A stretch of 64,000 nucleotides of DNA, from contig NZ_FPCH01000003.1 of assembly GCF_900116175.1 (NCBI RefSeq), positions 248,001 to 312,000 of the forward strand, written 5' to 3'. The stretch comes from Hyphomicrobium facile. GTDB taxonomy: Bacteria; Pseudomonadota; Alphaproteobacteria; Rhizobiales; Hyphomicrobiaceae. A program made the translations under genes and the position numbers. Below, in pieces: positions 36,076 to 45,012 of this stretch. Every line of letters starts with the position of its first letter. The first letter of the stretch is position 1. The notes under the pieces are model-generated. The model did no database searches, had not been told where the DNA came from, and saw only the letters and a list, made by a program, of their open reading frames with translations.

Positions 36076-38256
36076 TCATGCCAAGACGACTTTCGCGCCG
36101 CCGCTACACTTCGTGATATCGATTTTCACAGCCCCGTTTTCCCGTCGCAAGACAAAATCGGCGGCCCCTTCGCCGGCGCGCATATTCCGCACCGTTATCT
36201 CACCTGCTCTCTCCGGCAAATGAGGAGAGTTCAGCGTTACGGTCCGGGAAGCGCCGTCGATTTCGATGCCCAGCAACGACCCCAAGAGATACGGCATCGA
36301 GCCGCTCGCCCAAGCTTGCGGCGAGCATGCCACCGGGTAAAGAATGGGAGCGCGTCCAGCCCGGCGCCGAAAACCGCAGAACAACTCCGGAAGTCTGGCT
36401 TGCGACATGTTGAGGGCCGCATCGAGCAGCCCGTTAAATACGGATTCGAGCTGCTCCGACTTTCCGTAGCGCGCGAAACCTGCACCGATCATCGCGTTGT
36501 CGTGCGGCCAGATCGACCCGTTGTGATAGGACATCGGGTTGTATCTGGCTTCGGTGGTCGCGATCGTTCTGATGCCCCAGCCAGAGAAGAAGGTCGCGTC
36601 CAACATTTGCTTGATGACGCGCGATGCCCGGTCCGAACTGGCGATGCCGGAGCTCAGAACGTGACCGGCGTTGCTCGATCGGACGTCGACACGATTTTTG
36701 CGCCCATCCAGCGCAAGCGCGTACATGCCGATGTCTGGGGACCAAAACTTCTCCTCGAATTTTCTTTGGAGATCGACAGCTTCGGCCTTCAGGCGGCGGC
36801 TCAATACATCATCGCCAAGCATAGAGGCCATGCGCGCAGCAACAATCTTCGCCTCGTACACGTAGCCTTGAACTTCGACCAGCGCGAGCGGACCCTCTGC
36901 GAGGCTTCCATCCTTGTTGAAGATCGAATCGTGACTGTCTTTCCATCCCTGGTTCGACAATCCATCTTCGGTCTCGCGTGCATATTCGACGAACCCGTCG
37001 CCGTCCGGATCGCCAGGGCCGTTGATCCATTCGAGAGCCCTGAGGATTGCCGGCCAAATTTCGCGGAGGAAATCCTTGTCGTCAGTCGCCGCAACGTAGG
37101 CTCCGGCCAAGACAACGAAGAGCGGGGTAGAATCGACGCTGCCGTAATAGAGGCCAAACGGAATTTCGCGCAGCGCCGCCATTTCGCCGTTGCGCATTTC
37201 GTGGAGAATTTTTCCGGGCTGAGCGTCGGCTGCCGCATCGTGCTCACTTGCCTGAAAACGGGCGAGCCGGCGAAGCACGCCGCGAGCGATGGACGGGTCG
37301 AGCCATAGCACCTGAAGCGCCGTTATCAACGCGTCCCGACCGAAGGTCGTCGAATACCAAGGCGTTCCCGCATAAGGATAAGGGCCGTCGGCGGTTTCCG
37401 TGATCAGCAATCGCAGATCCGCCATCGAGCGCTTCAGCACGTGGTTGAGATCGGGATGTGAAACCTCGATGCTCGTCGCCTGCAATTCCGACCGGCGCAG
37501 GCGCAGGTACGCATCGTGCAATCCCTTAATGTAAGAGCACGGCGGGCTTAGGCGATCGCCTTCGGCCAAGGCGGTCACGTAAATGCGTCGCGACTGCTTC
37601 GCCGGGATGTGAAGCCGAAAGAATGCAGACGTCTCTCTCAGTGATTGGGGCTCGGGGTCTATATGAACCGACGTTTTCCGAACGATGCGATCGAGCCCCG
37701 TATAGCTGAAGCTGACGGAATCTGAGGAATCCACAGCTCGGTGAACCGTTCCGCGCTTCTCGCGGCGCATACCGCGCACTTCAAAGATGTCCAAGAAATC
37801 GCAATCAAAGAAGACCGATACCGGCAGGTAAAGATCAATATTCGAGTGGTTCGTGAGAACGAGCCGCTGTCGCAGACTTGCGTCACGGACGTATGTCGTT
37901 CTGAAAACGTGGACGACGTCTTTATGAAGCCATAGCGAACCGTTCGAGTAGACATCGGTATTCGTGAGGTCGGAGCAGAGCTGAAGGTCCTTCCTGTCGA
38001 GCGTCGAACCGAGGAGCAACGGCGGGCGCCTCGCTATCAGCAGCTCAAGGCGCGACAGGTAGCGCGTGTCGTTGAAAAAGAAGCCATCTCCGTGATTGCC
38101 AAACGCGCCGATATCGCCGTGCGTATCGACGACGACGAAGGCATCGTCGTGCTTCAGCGTTTCGTGGGCTCGCGGCGAACTATCGGCCTCAGCGTGGATT
38201 TGCTCAGGCTCGTGCTCAGGCGGATGATCCGGCTGCCGCGATGGCGCAATTGCCAT
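36076..38256 (-). CDS. Amylo-alpha-1,6-glucosidase / glycogen-debranching-type glycoside hydrolase
   Basis: This 726-residue protein has an N-terminal glycogen-debranching beta-sandwich domain (KHDDAFVVVDTHGDIGAFGN; DGFFFNDTRYLSRLELLI, about 35-75) and a C-terminal (alpha/alpha)6 hydrolase domain (GTPWYSTTFGRDALITALQV; NGSIWPHDNAMIGAGFARYG; the GWKDSHDS active-site loop). The family cleaves alpha-1,6 or related glucosidic linkages of storage or osmotic glycans. It has no signal peptide. It forms a likely operon with the upstream GT4 glycosyltransferase (74-nt gap), suggesting synthesis and trimming of one glucan. Confidence 0.9.
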   Translation of the reverse strand: MAIAPSRQPDHPPEHEPEQIHAEADSSPRAHETLKHDDAFVVVDTHGDIGAFGNHGDGFFFNDTRYLSRLELLIARRPPLLLGSTLDRKDLQLCSDLTNTDVYSNGSLWLHKDVVHVFRTTYVRDASLRQRLVLTNHSNIDLYLPVSVFFDCDFLDIFEVRGMRREKRGTVHRAVDSSDSVSFSYTGLDRIVRKTSVHIDPEPQSLRETSAFFRLHIPAKQSRRIYVTALAEGDRLSPPCSYIKGLHDAYLRLRRSELQATSIEVSHPDLNHVLKRSMADLRLLITETADGPYPYAGTPWYSTTFGRDALITALQVLWLDPSIARGVLRRLARFQASEHDAAADAQPGKILHEMRNGEMAALREIPFGLYYGSVDSTPLFVVLAGAYVAATDDKDFLREIWPAILRALEWINGPGDPDGDGFVEYARETEDGLSNQGWKDSHDSIFNKDGSLAEGPLALVEVQGYVYEAKIVAARMASMLGDDVLSRRLKAEAVDLQRKFEEKFWSPDIGMYALALDGRKNRVDVRSSNAGHVLSSGIASSDRASRVIKQMLDATFFSGWGIRTIATTEARYNPMSYHNGSIWPHDNAMIGAGFARYGKSEQLESVFNGLLDAALNMSQARLPELFCGFRRRAGRAPILYPVACSPQAWASGSMPYLLGSLLGIEIDGASRTVTLNSPHLPERAGEITVRNMRAGEGAADFVLRRENGAVKIDITKCSGGAKVVLA

Positions 38257-38329
38257 CTCAAAACTCCGTTCAAAAACAGACCGCGCCGGACCACTATGTT
38301 AGGCGCTTGAAGTGGCAAGTGCCACTGCG

Positions 38330-39421
38330 TCAGTTGACGAGGGTCTCGTGGACGGGCCGGATTTCGTCGCTGCGCGAGGCCGGCAAGCGGCCGGTTGCGG
38401 CAGGAACGCGCTCGTAAAGCGCAACGTAAGCTTGAGCCATCGATGCAGCTGTGAATCTCTCGTCGAACCGCCGGCGAATGCGCCTGCGATCGAGCGCCAG
38501 GACACTCGGCAACGCTGAGACGGCGCTTTCGACATCATCCACGATGAAGCCTGTTATGCCCTCGTCGATAACCTCTCTGACCGACCCGTGGTCGAATGCC
38601 AGAACCGGAGTGCCGCATGCCATTGCCTCGATCATCACCATGCCGAAAGGTTCCGGCCAGTCGATCGGAAACAGCAATGCGGACGCTTCTCCGAGAAATT
38701 TCGTCTTCTCGCGGTCGTTGATCTCGCCAACGAATTGTATGTCATCGCCATGAAGCAGCGGTCTGATCTTGGCCTCGAAATATTCTACGTCTACCGCATC
38801 GACCTTGGCCGCGATTTTGAGCGGGAAGCCCGCGGCGCGAGCGATTTCAATCGCGCGATCGAGCCGCTTTTCGGGGGAGATGCGCCCCAAGAAAGCGAGG
38901 TAGCCGCCGCGCGGATCGAATGTCGGGCGGTGCAGATCGTCAGGCAGGCCGTGATAGACCGTTCCGGCGAAATTGGCGTAGGGGATCGGCCTACGCTGGG
39001 AATCCGAAATGGAAACGAGGCTCATCTCGGGAAACGCGCGATAGAGGAGCTGCAGGTCCGGAAGGTCCTGGCGTCCGTGAAGCGTCGTCAGCGTTTTATG
39101 AGCGATCGTCCGAAAGACCGGAAACTGGAACTGATCGATGTGAAAATGGATGACGTCGAAGGTCGAGGCCATGCGGCGAATTTTGTCGACCATCATCAGG
39201 TAGTAGGGAATTGGATCGCGTACGGCGGGATTGGACCTAAGCGATTTTTCGCAACAAGGCACGAGCTTCGCCGACGTTATAGAGTCGCCGCTTGCGAAGA
39301 GCGTTACCTCGTGCCCCTGGGTCACGAGCTCTTCGGTAATGTAGGAAACAACACGCTCGGTTCCCCCGTATAGTTTTGGCGGGACGCTCTCAATCAACGG
39401 CGCAACCTGTGCAATCTTCAT
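38330..39421 (-). CDS. Glycosyltransferase family 4
   Basis: This 363-residue GT-B enzyme has the Rossmann start MKIAQVAPLIESVPPKLYGG, the YLAFLGRISPEKRLDRAIEI nucleotide-sugar domain and the retaining EX7E motif in WPEPFGMVMIEAMACGTPV. It transfers a sugar from a nucleotide donor with retention; the acceptor is unknown. It is the first gene of a two-gene operon with the debranching-type glucosidase. A similar GT4/glucosidase pair is common in Proteobacteria. Confidence 0.92.
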   Translation of the reverse strand: MKIAQVAPLIESVPPKLYGGTERVVSYITEELVTQGHEVTLFASGDSITSAKLVPCCEKSLRSNPAVRDPIPYYLMMVDKIRRMASTFDVIHFHIDQFQFPVFRTIAHKTLTTLHGRQDLPDLQLLYRAFPEMSLVSISDSQRRPIPYANFAGTVYHGLPDDLHRPTFDPRGGYLAFLGRISPEKRLDRAIEIARAAGFPLKIAAKVDAVDVEYFEAKIRPLLHGDDIQFVGEINDREKTKFLGEASALLFPIDWPEPFGMVMIEAMACGTPVLAFDHGSVREVIDEGITGFIVDDVESAVSALPSVLALDRRRIRRRFDERFTAASMAQAYVALYERVPAATGRLPASRSDEIRPVHETLVN

Positions 39422-39742
39422 ACGTTGGTCCTTCCCGTGTTCGGAAGGTTCAACGTAGCGACACCAGATTCGTTCCCGGATTACGTGCGGCGCGCTGACC
39501 GCCGGCGTTGGAAACTAAAGAAATTCCGAGCGAAGCCGTCAACCGGCAGAAATCGTCAGCTCACACGCATTTCCCAGCGCAGTGCTGGAAGGCTTTGGCC
39601 AGGCGCTTCGGACCAGGAAAGATTTCGGCCGTGGCCCCGCGTCGCGCGGGCCCACGACGATGACTGCCGACGATAAGGGTTACCGTGGATAGAGCTCGGG
39701 AGCTCAGAGCTTCAACCGAGCGATACGTCTCGAAGGCGACGC
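39422..39742. promoter_or_regulatory. Intergenic region with GC hairpin
   Basis: About 320 nt lie upstream of the GT4 operon. It contains an 11-bp stem with one mismatch (39631-39641 with 39645-39655, TCG loop), about 88 nt past the stop of the small secreted protein gene on the same strand, and it may terminate that transcript. The rest should hold the GT4 promoter; no clear boxes were seen. Confidence 0.35.
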
Positions 39743-40003
39743 CTAGCGGTTGCTGCGGAGGCTCGGGTTCCGCTGCGTCGGGTCATTGAACAGCGGGTCG
39801 TAGTATTGCTTTATCGGCTTCGGGTATGTGGCCTCGGGCGACGATGTATTCAGTTCGGAAACGCCGGTACCGGGAAGGCTCGACGGGGGAATTCTAATCA
39901 TCGGCGCATTGGCGCCCGGAGTCGGCGTGCGAAGCCGCGTTTGCGCAAAGGCAGGCGACGCGGCGAACACCGCGAGCGCGGCAGTTGCGAGAATCTTTTT
40001 CAT
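39743..40003 (-). CDS. Small secreted protein
   Basis: The ATG at 40003, with a GGAGGGGAAG site directly upstream, gives 86 residues: a signal peptide (MKKILATAALAVFAASPAFA), then a Pro/Ser/Asn-rich chain with SSLPGTGVSELNTSSPEATY and KQYYDPLFNDPTQRNPSL. The longer open frame upstream has no supporting ribosome-binding site. The function is unknown. Confidence 0.6.
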   Translation of the reverse strand: MKKILATAALAVFAASPAFAQTRLRTPTPGANAPMIRIPPSSLPGTGVSELNTSSPEATYPKPIKQYYDPLFNDPTQRNPSLRSNR

Positions 40004-40355
40004 CTTCCCCTCCGTTTCCCCGATCGATAGTGCGAGACGCGCATGGTGGCAACGCCTCCGGACGCCGATCCCCCATGCATCCCTTGAAAACCCGGGTTGC
40101 GCGTGATTGCGAAACTGCGGGTTCGGCGACGAATCGTAGTCGCTCGATGAACTGGCCAAGATTTGTCATCGCCTCCGAACATCGCGCTCTGCCCCAAATC
40201 GCAAGCGAGTCCGCCGTGTAACACTTGCTTTAGCAACTCTCTTCCAGTGAACCAAAAAGAGGGCGAAACAGCGAGAGCGCTGAAGACGGCCATGGCCGAC
40301 GCGTGCCAGCATGGTTTTGGTCTGAACTTCTGTTGCTGATGCGGAAGGTGAGCCT
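40004..40355. promoter_or_regulatory. Divergent intergenic region
   Basis: About 350 nt separate two divergent small genes. I see no RNA gene or strong palindrome. Open frames here lack coding features. Confidence 0.3.
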
Positions 40356-40613
40356 ATGGGAAAACTGGTTCTGCTGAGTGGCGAGCGCGCAAAGAAAGAG
40401 TTGGAAGAAAAGCAGCGCATTATCGCCGGATTGAAGGAGCTTTTAGCTCGCGCCGAATGCGGCGATCTCAAAGCGATTTGCTACGCAAGCGTGGACACCG
40501 ACGGCCAGAACGTCACGCTCGGAATTCTGCAGGACGACAAAACGGGCCTGCATGAGCTGATCGGGCTATCGCAAATGTTAAGCGACGCCATTCTGCAAAG
40601 CGCACGCGATTGA
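40356..40613 (+). CDS. Small conserved cytosolic protein
   Basis: This 85-residue protein has a GGAAGGTGAG site upstream of the ATG. A helical N-terminus (ERAKKELEEKQRIIAGLKEL) is followed by LARAECGDLKAICYASVDTD and LHELIGLSQMLSDAILQSAR. The pattern matches small Rhizobiales proteins of unknown function that contain a short alpha/beta fold. There are no membrane segments. Confidence 0.65.
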   Translation: MGKLVLLSGERAKKELEEKQRIIAGLKELLARAECGDLKAICYASVDTDGQNVTLGILQDDKTGLHELIGLSQMLSDAILQSARD

Positions 40614-40802
40614 GCCTGCGGGCTCCCAGATCCTGATGGCCTGGGGGCCCATGCCCGGGATTCGTCCTCTTTTGGGGCGCTCATTCGAGCCCCCGAAACC
40701 GTGCGCACAAATACCTCCCTCTCCGCTGAGCGATTGATAGGCGGCGGCAATCATTGTGCTCAACGATGCCGTTTGCATCCGCACGTCAATTGGAGAGAGA
40801 CC

Positions 40803-41135
40803 GTGAAGACAATCGCAATCGCCTTCATAGCTTGCGCGACCATCGCAAGCAGCGCGGTGGCAGCTTCCGTCGGCGTGATCCCCCAGATGGACAATTCCAT
40901 CGTGCAGAAGACGCACGATCATGGCGGAGGCGGTGGCGGCGGTGGCAGAGGCGGATGGGGCGGTCCTGGTGTCGGCGTCGTCGTCGATGTCCCGTGGGAA
41001 GCCATGGGTTATGGCAACCAGCCGAGTCCTGATCCTGCCCCTAATCGCTGTCGCGAAGCGCGTCACGCTTGCTTCGACCAGTGGGGAACGGATGGCCGCG
41101 GATACGGCCAGTGCATGCGGGCCAGCGGTTGCTGA
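40803..41135 (+). CDS. Small secreted Gly-rich protein with C-terminal cysteines
   Basis: The GTG at 40803, with GGAGAGA upstream, gives 110 residues: a signal peptide (AIAFIACATIASSAVAA), a His/Gly-rich linker (THDHGGGGGGGGRGGWGG) and a short C-terminal module with three Cys (NRCREARHACFDQWGTDGRG, then YGQCMRASGC). The HDH and poly-Gly section could bind metal, but this is speculative. Family unknown. Confidence 0.6.
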   Translation: MKTIAIAFIACATIASSAVAASVGVIPQMDNSIVQKTHDHGGGGGGGGRGGWGGPGVGVVVDVPWEAMGYGNQPSPDPAPNRCREARHACFDQWGTDGRGYGQCMRASGC

Positions 41136-41188
41136 TCGAAGAGCTAACTCGAAACGGCGCGCGCGGCGCAAAAAACTTCGAAAAAAGC

Positions 41189-41216
41189 GAGGTGAGAGGC
41201 GCTTGCCGCTCACCTC
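41189..41216 (-). terminator. Rho-independent terminator of the His/Lys-rich gene
   Basis: An 8-bp outer stem (GAGGTGAG with CTCACCTC) plus an inner GGCG/GCC pairing is followed on the minus strand by GCTTTTTTCG. It lies 9 nt past the stop codon at 41225. Confidence 0.8.
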
Positions 41217-41224
41217 ATTGATCG

Positions 41225-41482
41225 TTAAGCGACAGGCTTGTGCGTGCGCTTAGAGACGATGTGCTTATGCGTATGCTTCGATGCGTAGTGCTTCTTGCCG
41301 GGCTTCGAAGCGATGTGTTTGTGCGTGTGCTTCGAAGCATAGTGCTTTCCAGACTTAAGCGTCGAATGGGCCTGATGATGGGAATGATGCGTATGCTTCA
41401 CGACCTTCTCTGCCGCGCCTGCAACGCCTGCGCCAAGCATCATCGCGACTGCGGCCATCGCCACTGTCAAAGCTGTCTTCAT
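41225..41482 (-). CDS. Secreted His/Lys-repeat protein
   Basis: This 85-residue protein has a signal peptide (MAAVAMMLGAGVAGAAEK), then a strongly basic region rich in His and Lys with an imperfect tandem repeat: HYASKHTHKHIASK and HYASKHTHKHIVSK, preceded by VKHTHHSHHQAHS. About one residue in four of the mature chain is His. Such sequences often bind transition metals or polyanions, but function is unproven. It lies downstream of, and on the same strand as, the response-regulator gene (168-nt gap), next to the copper-oxidase/T2SS locus. Confidence 0.65.
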   Translation of the reverse strand: MKTALTVAMAAVAMMLGAGVAGAAEKVVKHTHHSHHQAHSTLKSGKHYASKHTHKHIASKPGKKHYASKHTHKHIVSKRTHKPVA

Positions 41483-41650
41483 TTTTTGGCTCCTGAGTTT
41501 TGAAACGTCTCATCGACGTGGTGCCCAGGTCATAAGGCGCTTTGCCTGTCACAGAGATGAACAAATGAGCCGTTTTGACATACAGTTTCGTAAGGTGGGT
41601 GCGGTCGTTAATTAGAGGTTTATTCCGCCGCGAGAGAAGCGCTCTGGGGA

Positions 41651-42310
41651 TCAGTTATCTCTCGCGCAATAGCCCAGACCTCGACGGGTCTCGATTATTT
41701 TCACACCGAGCTTTCGCCTGAGGCGCAGAATAAGCGCCTCAATGGCGTTGGCTTCGCGCGGCTCATCGTTGCGATAGAGACGATCGCCGAGTTCCGTGCC
41801 GGGCACCACACGACCCTTGTGATGAAGCAGATAGCTGAGCAGCCGGTATTCCAACGCCGATAGGCGAATTGGACGACCTTCAACGGCCACCCTCATCGTG
41901 CTGGTGTCGAGCACCACGTCGCCTGCCGTTAGATGTGGCGCCGAATACCCATGCTTCCTGCGCAAAACTGCGCGGGCGCGAGCGATCAATTCCTCCATCT
42001 GAAACGGCTTCGTCAGAAAATCGTCGGCGCCCAAGTTGATGGCTTCGACCCGGGGCGACCATCCGGCTTTTTCGGCCATCGCGATGACGGCCATATCGCG
42101 GCCTTGCGTTCGCCAACGGCGCAACACGGTGAGGCCATCAAGCTGAGGAAGTGTCAGATCCAGGAAAACAACGTCGAAGTCTTCCGTCGCTCCGAGGAAC
42201 CAAGCATCGTCACCTTGCCTACAAACTTCCACGACGAAGCCAGCGGCAGCTAAACTCGATGCCATGACCTCCGCTGTGGTGACATCATCCTCGACGACGA
42301 GCGTTCGCAT
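41651..42310 (-). CDS. Orphan OmpR/KdpE-type response regulator
   Basis: From the ATG at 42310 this is a 219-residue two-domain regulator. The receiver domain has the acidic pair (VVEDDV, about 6-9), phospho-acceptor Asp51 (VVFLDLTLPQLDG) and Lys101 (LTKPFQ). The conserved switch Thr/Ser position is Ala (VIAMAEKAG). The C-terminal winged helix is OmpR-type (LSALEYRLLSYLLHHKGRVV; VIETRRGLGY-like end, with IIETRRGLGYCARDN). No histidine kinase gene is adjacent. It is divergent from the 661-residue secreted protein gene and is a candidate regulator of the T2SS cluster. Confidence 0.88.
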   Translation of the reverse strand: MRTLVVEDDVTTAEVMASSLAAAGFVVEVCRQGDDAWFLGATEDFDVVFLDLTLPQLDGLTVLRRWRTQGRDMAVIAMAEKAGWSPRVEAINLGADDFLTKPFQMEELIARARAVLRRKHGYSAPHLTAGDVVLDTSTMRVAVEGRPIRLSALEYRLLSYLLHHKGRVVPGTELGDRLYRNDEPREANAIEALILRLRRKLGVKIIETRRGLGYCARDN

Positions 42311-42907
42311 GTCCGTTCCGAGTCCGGGTATCGAGGCCCGCTTCCCTGCCCTCAAATAGAAGCGATCACTTATAACTTTGGTCGCTGAGGACGCGTTCAG
42401 CTTCAGTGCCGATGACTATTGATACCTAGAGACGCCGCGCTCTGCATCGGGCGGGAGACGAAGCATCGTCGCCCAAAGGTCTTACCCGGCCGGGACGAAG
42501 GTCTGACGCCAGGGACAGGCGTTCGCTCAGCTAACGAACGTTTTTTCGAAGGCTGTCATCATCGATCAACGATGGCCTCTTCAATTCGACTCGCGGCTGG
42601 TCGCCCGAGAGTTCCGGAACCTTTGCGTGCCCCCTTCGACCTAGGTCTCAGTTCGCTTCTTCGAAGGTCGGACCGGAACGACCCATCAGGATCAGCAAAA
42701 TCGCAGCCCGTTCGACCGTACCGGCCGGAAGCCATCCGCTTTAGCGTCAAAGCTGGAGCAATCCGCGCTCCGGCAATTCGTATTCCGCGTCGGCTACCGC
42801 CGCACCGGAAATGGCAGGCTCGGACAATCGCTCGAATGACGGTCATCAAGGATGAAGCGGCTCATCAGTTGGAGGGTGGTTCAGTGCTAAGGAGTGACGA
42901 ATACAAA
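42311..42907. promoter_or_regulatory. Divergent intergenic region, regulator / secreted protein
   Basis: This region of nearly 600 nt separates the response regulator from the secreted protein gene. It contains GGAGGG followed by GTG at 42884 and AAGGAG before the ATG at 42908, the two candidate starts. The sequence AACGAACGTTTTTTCG (42534-42549) is a candidate regulator site, not proven. The open frame from 42419 is low-quality (Arg/Pro-rich) and was not used. Confidence 0.4.
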
Positions 42908-44893
42908 ATGTCGAATTCAAAGGCGGCTCCGGCTGAGCAAGGAAAGCGCATTGTCAAATTCGCGGTCGCCATCGCGGCCTGTGTCGCTTTCGGCGCGACA
43001 ATGGCACTCGCAAAAGGCGGCACGGCCAAACCGCCGAACCCGAAGAACCCGCCGCCACCTGTCGGCGTGCTTCCGGCTCCTAGTCCTTTAACGAGGCTCA
43101 CTCCGGCTACGGTCAAACTATTGACTCCGCCGAGCGCCGCCGCGGATGCAGCAATCCACGGTTTCGACGTTACCGGATTTGTCGAAAGCTATGACGCATC
43201 GGCCACGTGCGCAGGCGGTGGTTCGGGCGGCAACGTCACGATCAACGGCACAAAAATCGTCATACCGTGTAATCTCGTCATCCAGATGCCGGCAAACACC
43301 ATCGCCTGGGCAGATTTTGTCTCCGGGCTCACAGGGCAAGTATCGCCTGAGCCCTACGATCTGGCATCGATCACAAGTGGCAGTCAGAATCCTTCGTTCG
43401 AACTTCACCTCGTCGGCAACATCGTCAATGGCACTTACATTGCGGCTCTCGGCTTTGCCTCGCAGCAATCCGTCAATAGCGGTGCCGGTATCATTTCAAG
43501 CATCGACCTATCGAACGGGCACATTGTCGTCGCGTCGAATGCCGGTACGACCGTCGAGCTTGAAATCAACGATCCGAGGGGCCGGTTCGGGCGCGTCACA
43601 AGCCGCGATGATCGGCTTTCCGTGGACGATGCCAATCCGACGATTGTCGCGTCGACCGGTTATCCGATGTGCGTGCCACGCTCCGCCAATGATCCGGAGT
43701 GCCCGCAGAAAAACCGTCCGACGAGCGTTGCCGGGTGCCGGGATTTCATAACCCCCGGAACCGGTGTCGGTGTGACGCCGGGCACCGCCGGAGCGGGCGT
43801 CTTCTTCAACAACGGCGCTAACGGCGGCCCAGCACCGGGCGGCGGCGTTTATTGCACCAGTTTCGTCATGAAAGCGCCCCCCGGGACAGCGCCAGATCCG
43901 ACCACCCTTTATCCGCCGCCTTCAGCGATAGCCTCGGCAACGGAACCTGATGCAACGAAGCAAGCTCCCTTCGAGCCCGGCGACCACATCACGTGGTCCG
44001 GATCTCTGATGCGTGGCGTTCCCGGCGCGAACGGCGTTGACGTCATCTCGGTGCACACGATCACCGCGGATATCGGCATCTTCACACAGCCGGGCACCCT
44101 CCCCGTATATCTGCATATGGGTGAATTCGGCTTGGCTGGCGACATCAACGCTGCCGGTCTTTCGATCGCCGGCATTCCTGAAGAAGTGCAAAATCGCATA
44201 TTCCTCGAGGCCGACGTCACCGACATCACGGCAATCGTTGATGCTTATCTCGTCGATCAGGATGGCTCAGGTTCGGGTTTTGAGGTCCAGCGCTGGATTA
44301 CACCGCTCAATATGACCGGCAGAACGAACGCCGGTTTGGACAGCGCGAAAGCAAGACCTATCGGATTTCAGGGCGGCGGTGTCGTGCCTGGTTCCGGCGT
44401 AGTATTTCCGAAGCCTGCAGGATTCGGAATTGAAGGTGGTATCGTTACGCAATTGGACGGCGCGCAGATCAGCCGGGCGCGGCTTCGGGCGACAAAAGCT
44501 ACTCCAGGGATCCTGACGTCACCGACCCGGACCATTCGCATCGTCGCAAGATCACTCTGCACACCGGCGAATATCAATCCGACTGACGGCGGCCTTTCCT
44601 ACTCGGGAGTTCCGTCGCTCACCACGACCCTCGGATGGACAGGCGTAAACAAATCGAACCCCAACGGCGCCACCGGCACCGCCGCCATCACTTCGGACGG
44701 CGCCACTTGTGTCAATCGGGCGATTGCCGGCAACGGCCTCTCGACCGGGCAGTATGTTGCTCCGGTATTCGAATTCATCTTCCCGGAAAATGTCGGCAGA
44801 GGCGATCCTATCGTCTCCAACAATTTCTGGGATCTGAATTTCCTTTCCGGAGATGCGACCGCGCCGGGCCCGCTCGTTCCTCAGCCGTGGTGA
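42908..44893 (+). CDS. Large secreted protein of unknown family
   Basis: From the ATG at 42908 the product is 661 residues; a GTG at 42884 with a better-spaced GGAGG would add 8. A signal peptide (IVKFAVAIAACVAFGATMALA) is followed by a Pro-rich linker, an OB-like segment (DVTGFVESYDASATCAGGGS, then TINGTKIVIPCNLVIQMPA), beta-rich Gly/Ala/Thr-rich domains, a Cys-containing middle (PMCVPRSANDPECPQ, GCRDF) and a Trp-terminated end (PLVPQPW). There is no transmembrane segment, so it is probably fully exported. It lies next to T2SS genes and is a strong candidate substrate. I do not recognise the family. Confidence 0.7.
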   Translation: MSNSKAAPAEQGKRIVKFAVAIAACVAFGATMALAKGGTAKPPNPKNPPPPVGVLPAPSPLTRLTPATVKLLTPPSAAADAAIHGFDVTGFVESYDASATCAGGGSGGNVTINGTKIVIPCNLVIQMPANTIAWADFVSGLTGQVSPEPYDLASITSGSQNPSFELHLVGNIVNGTYIAALGFASQQSVNSGAGIISSIDLSNGHIVVASNAGTTVELEINDPRGRFGRVTSRDDRLSVDDANPTIVASTGYPMCVPRSANDPECPQKNRPTSVAGCRDFITPGTGVGVTPGTAGAGVFFNNGANGGPAPGGGVYCTSFVMKAPPGTAPDPTTLYPPPSAIASATEPDATKQAPFEPGDHITWSGSLMRGVPGANGVDVISVHTITADIGIFTQPGTLPVYLHMGEFGLAGDINAAGLSIAGIPEEVQNRIFLEADVTDITAIVDAYLVDQDGSGSGFEVQRWITPLNMTGRTNAGLDSAKARPIGFQGGGVVPGSGVVFPKPAGFGIEGGIVTQLDGAQISRARLRATKATPGILTSPTRTIRIVARSLCTPANINPTDGGLSYSGVPSLTTTLGWTGVNKSNPNGATGTAAITSDGATCVNRAIAGNGLSTGQYVAPVFEFIFPENVGRGDPIVSNNFWDLNFLSGDATAPGPLVPQPW

Positions 44894-45012
44894 GGAACGG
44901 GTACTGAATGCCCGCGGACGCGCGAGTGCTGCTGCACTTGGGCGTCCGCTTCCTGAATGGAATAGCCCGCATCATTTTCGGGGCGGAATGCAAAGCTGTG
45001 GAGGATGTTTCA

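Noticed and set aside
42419-42907. 163-residue N-terminal extension of the secreted protein
   Set aside because: The extension is Arg/Pro-rich and precedes an evident signal peptide. Starts at 42884 or 42908 have ribosome-binding sites.
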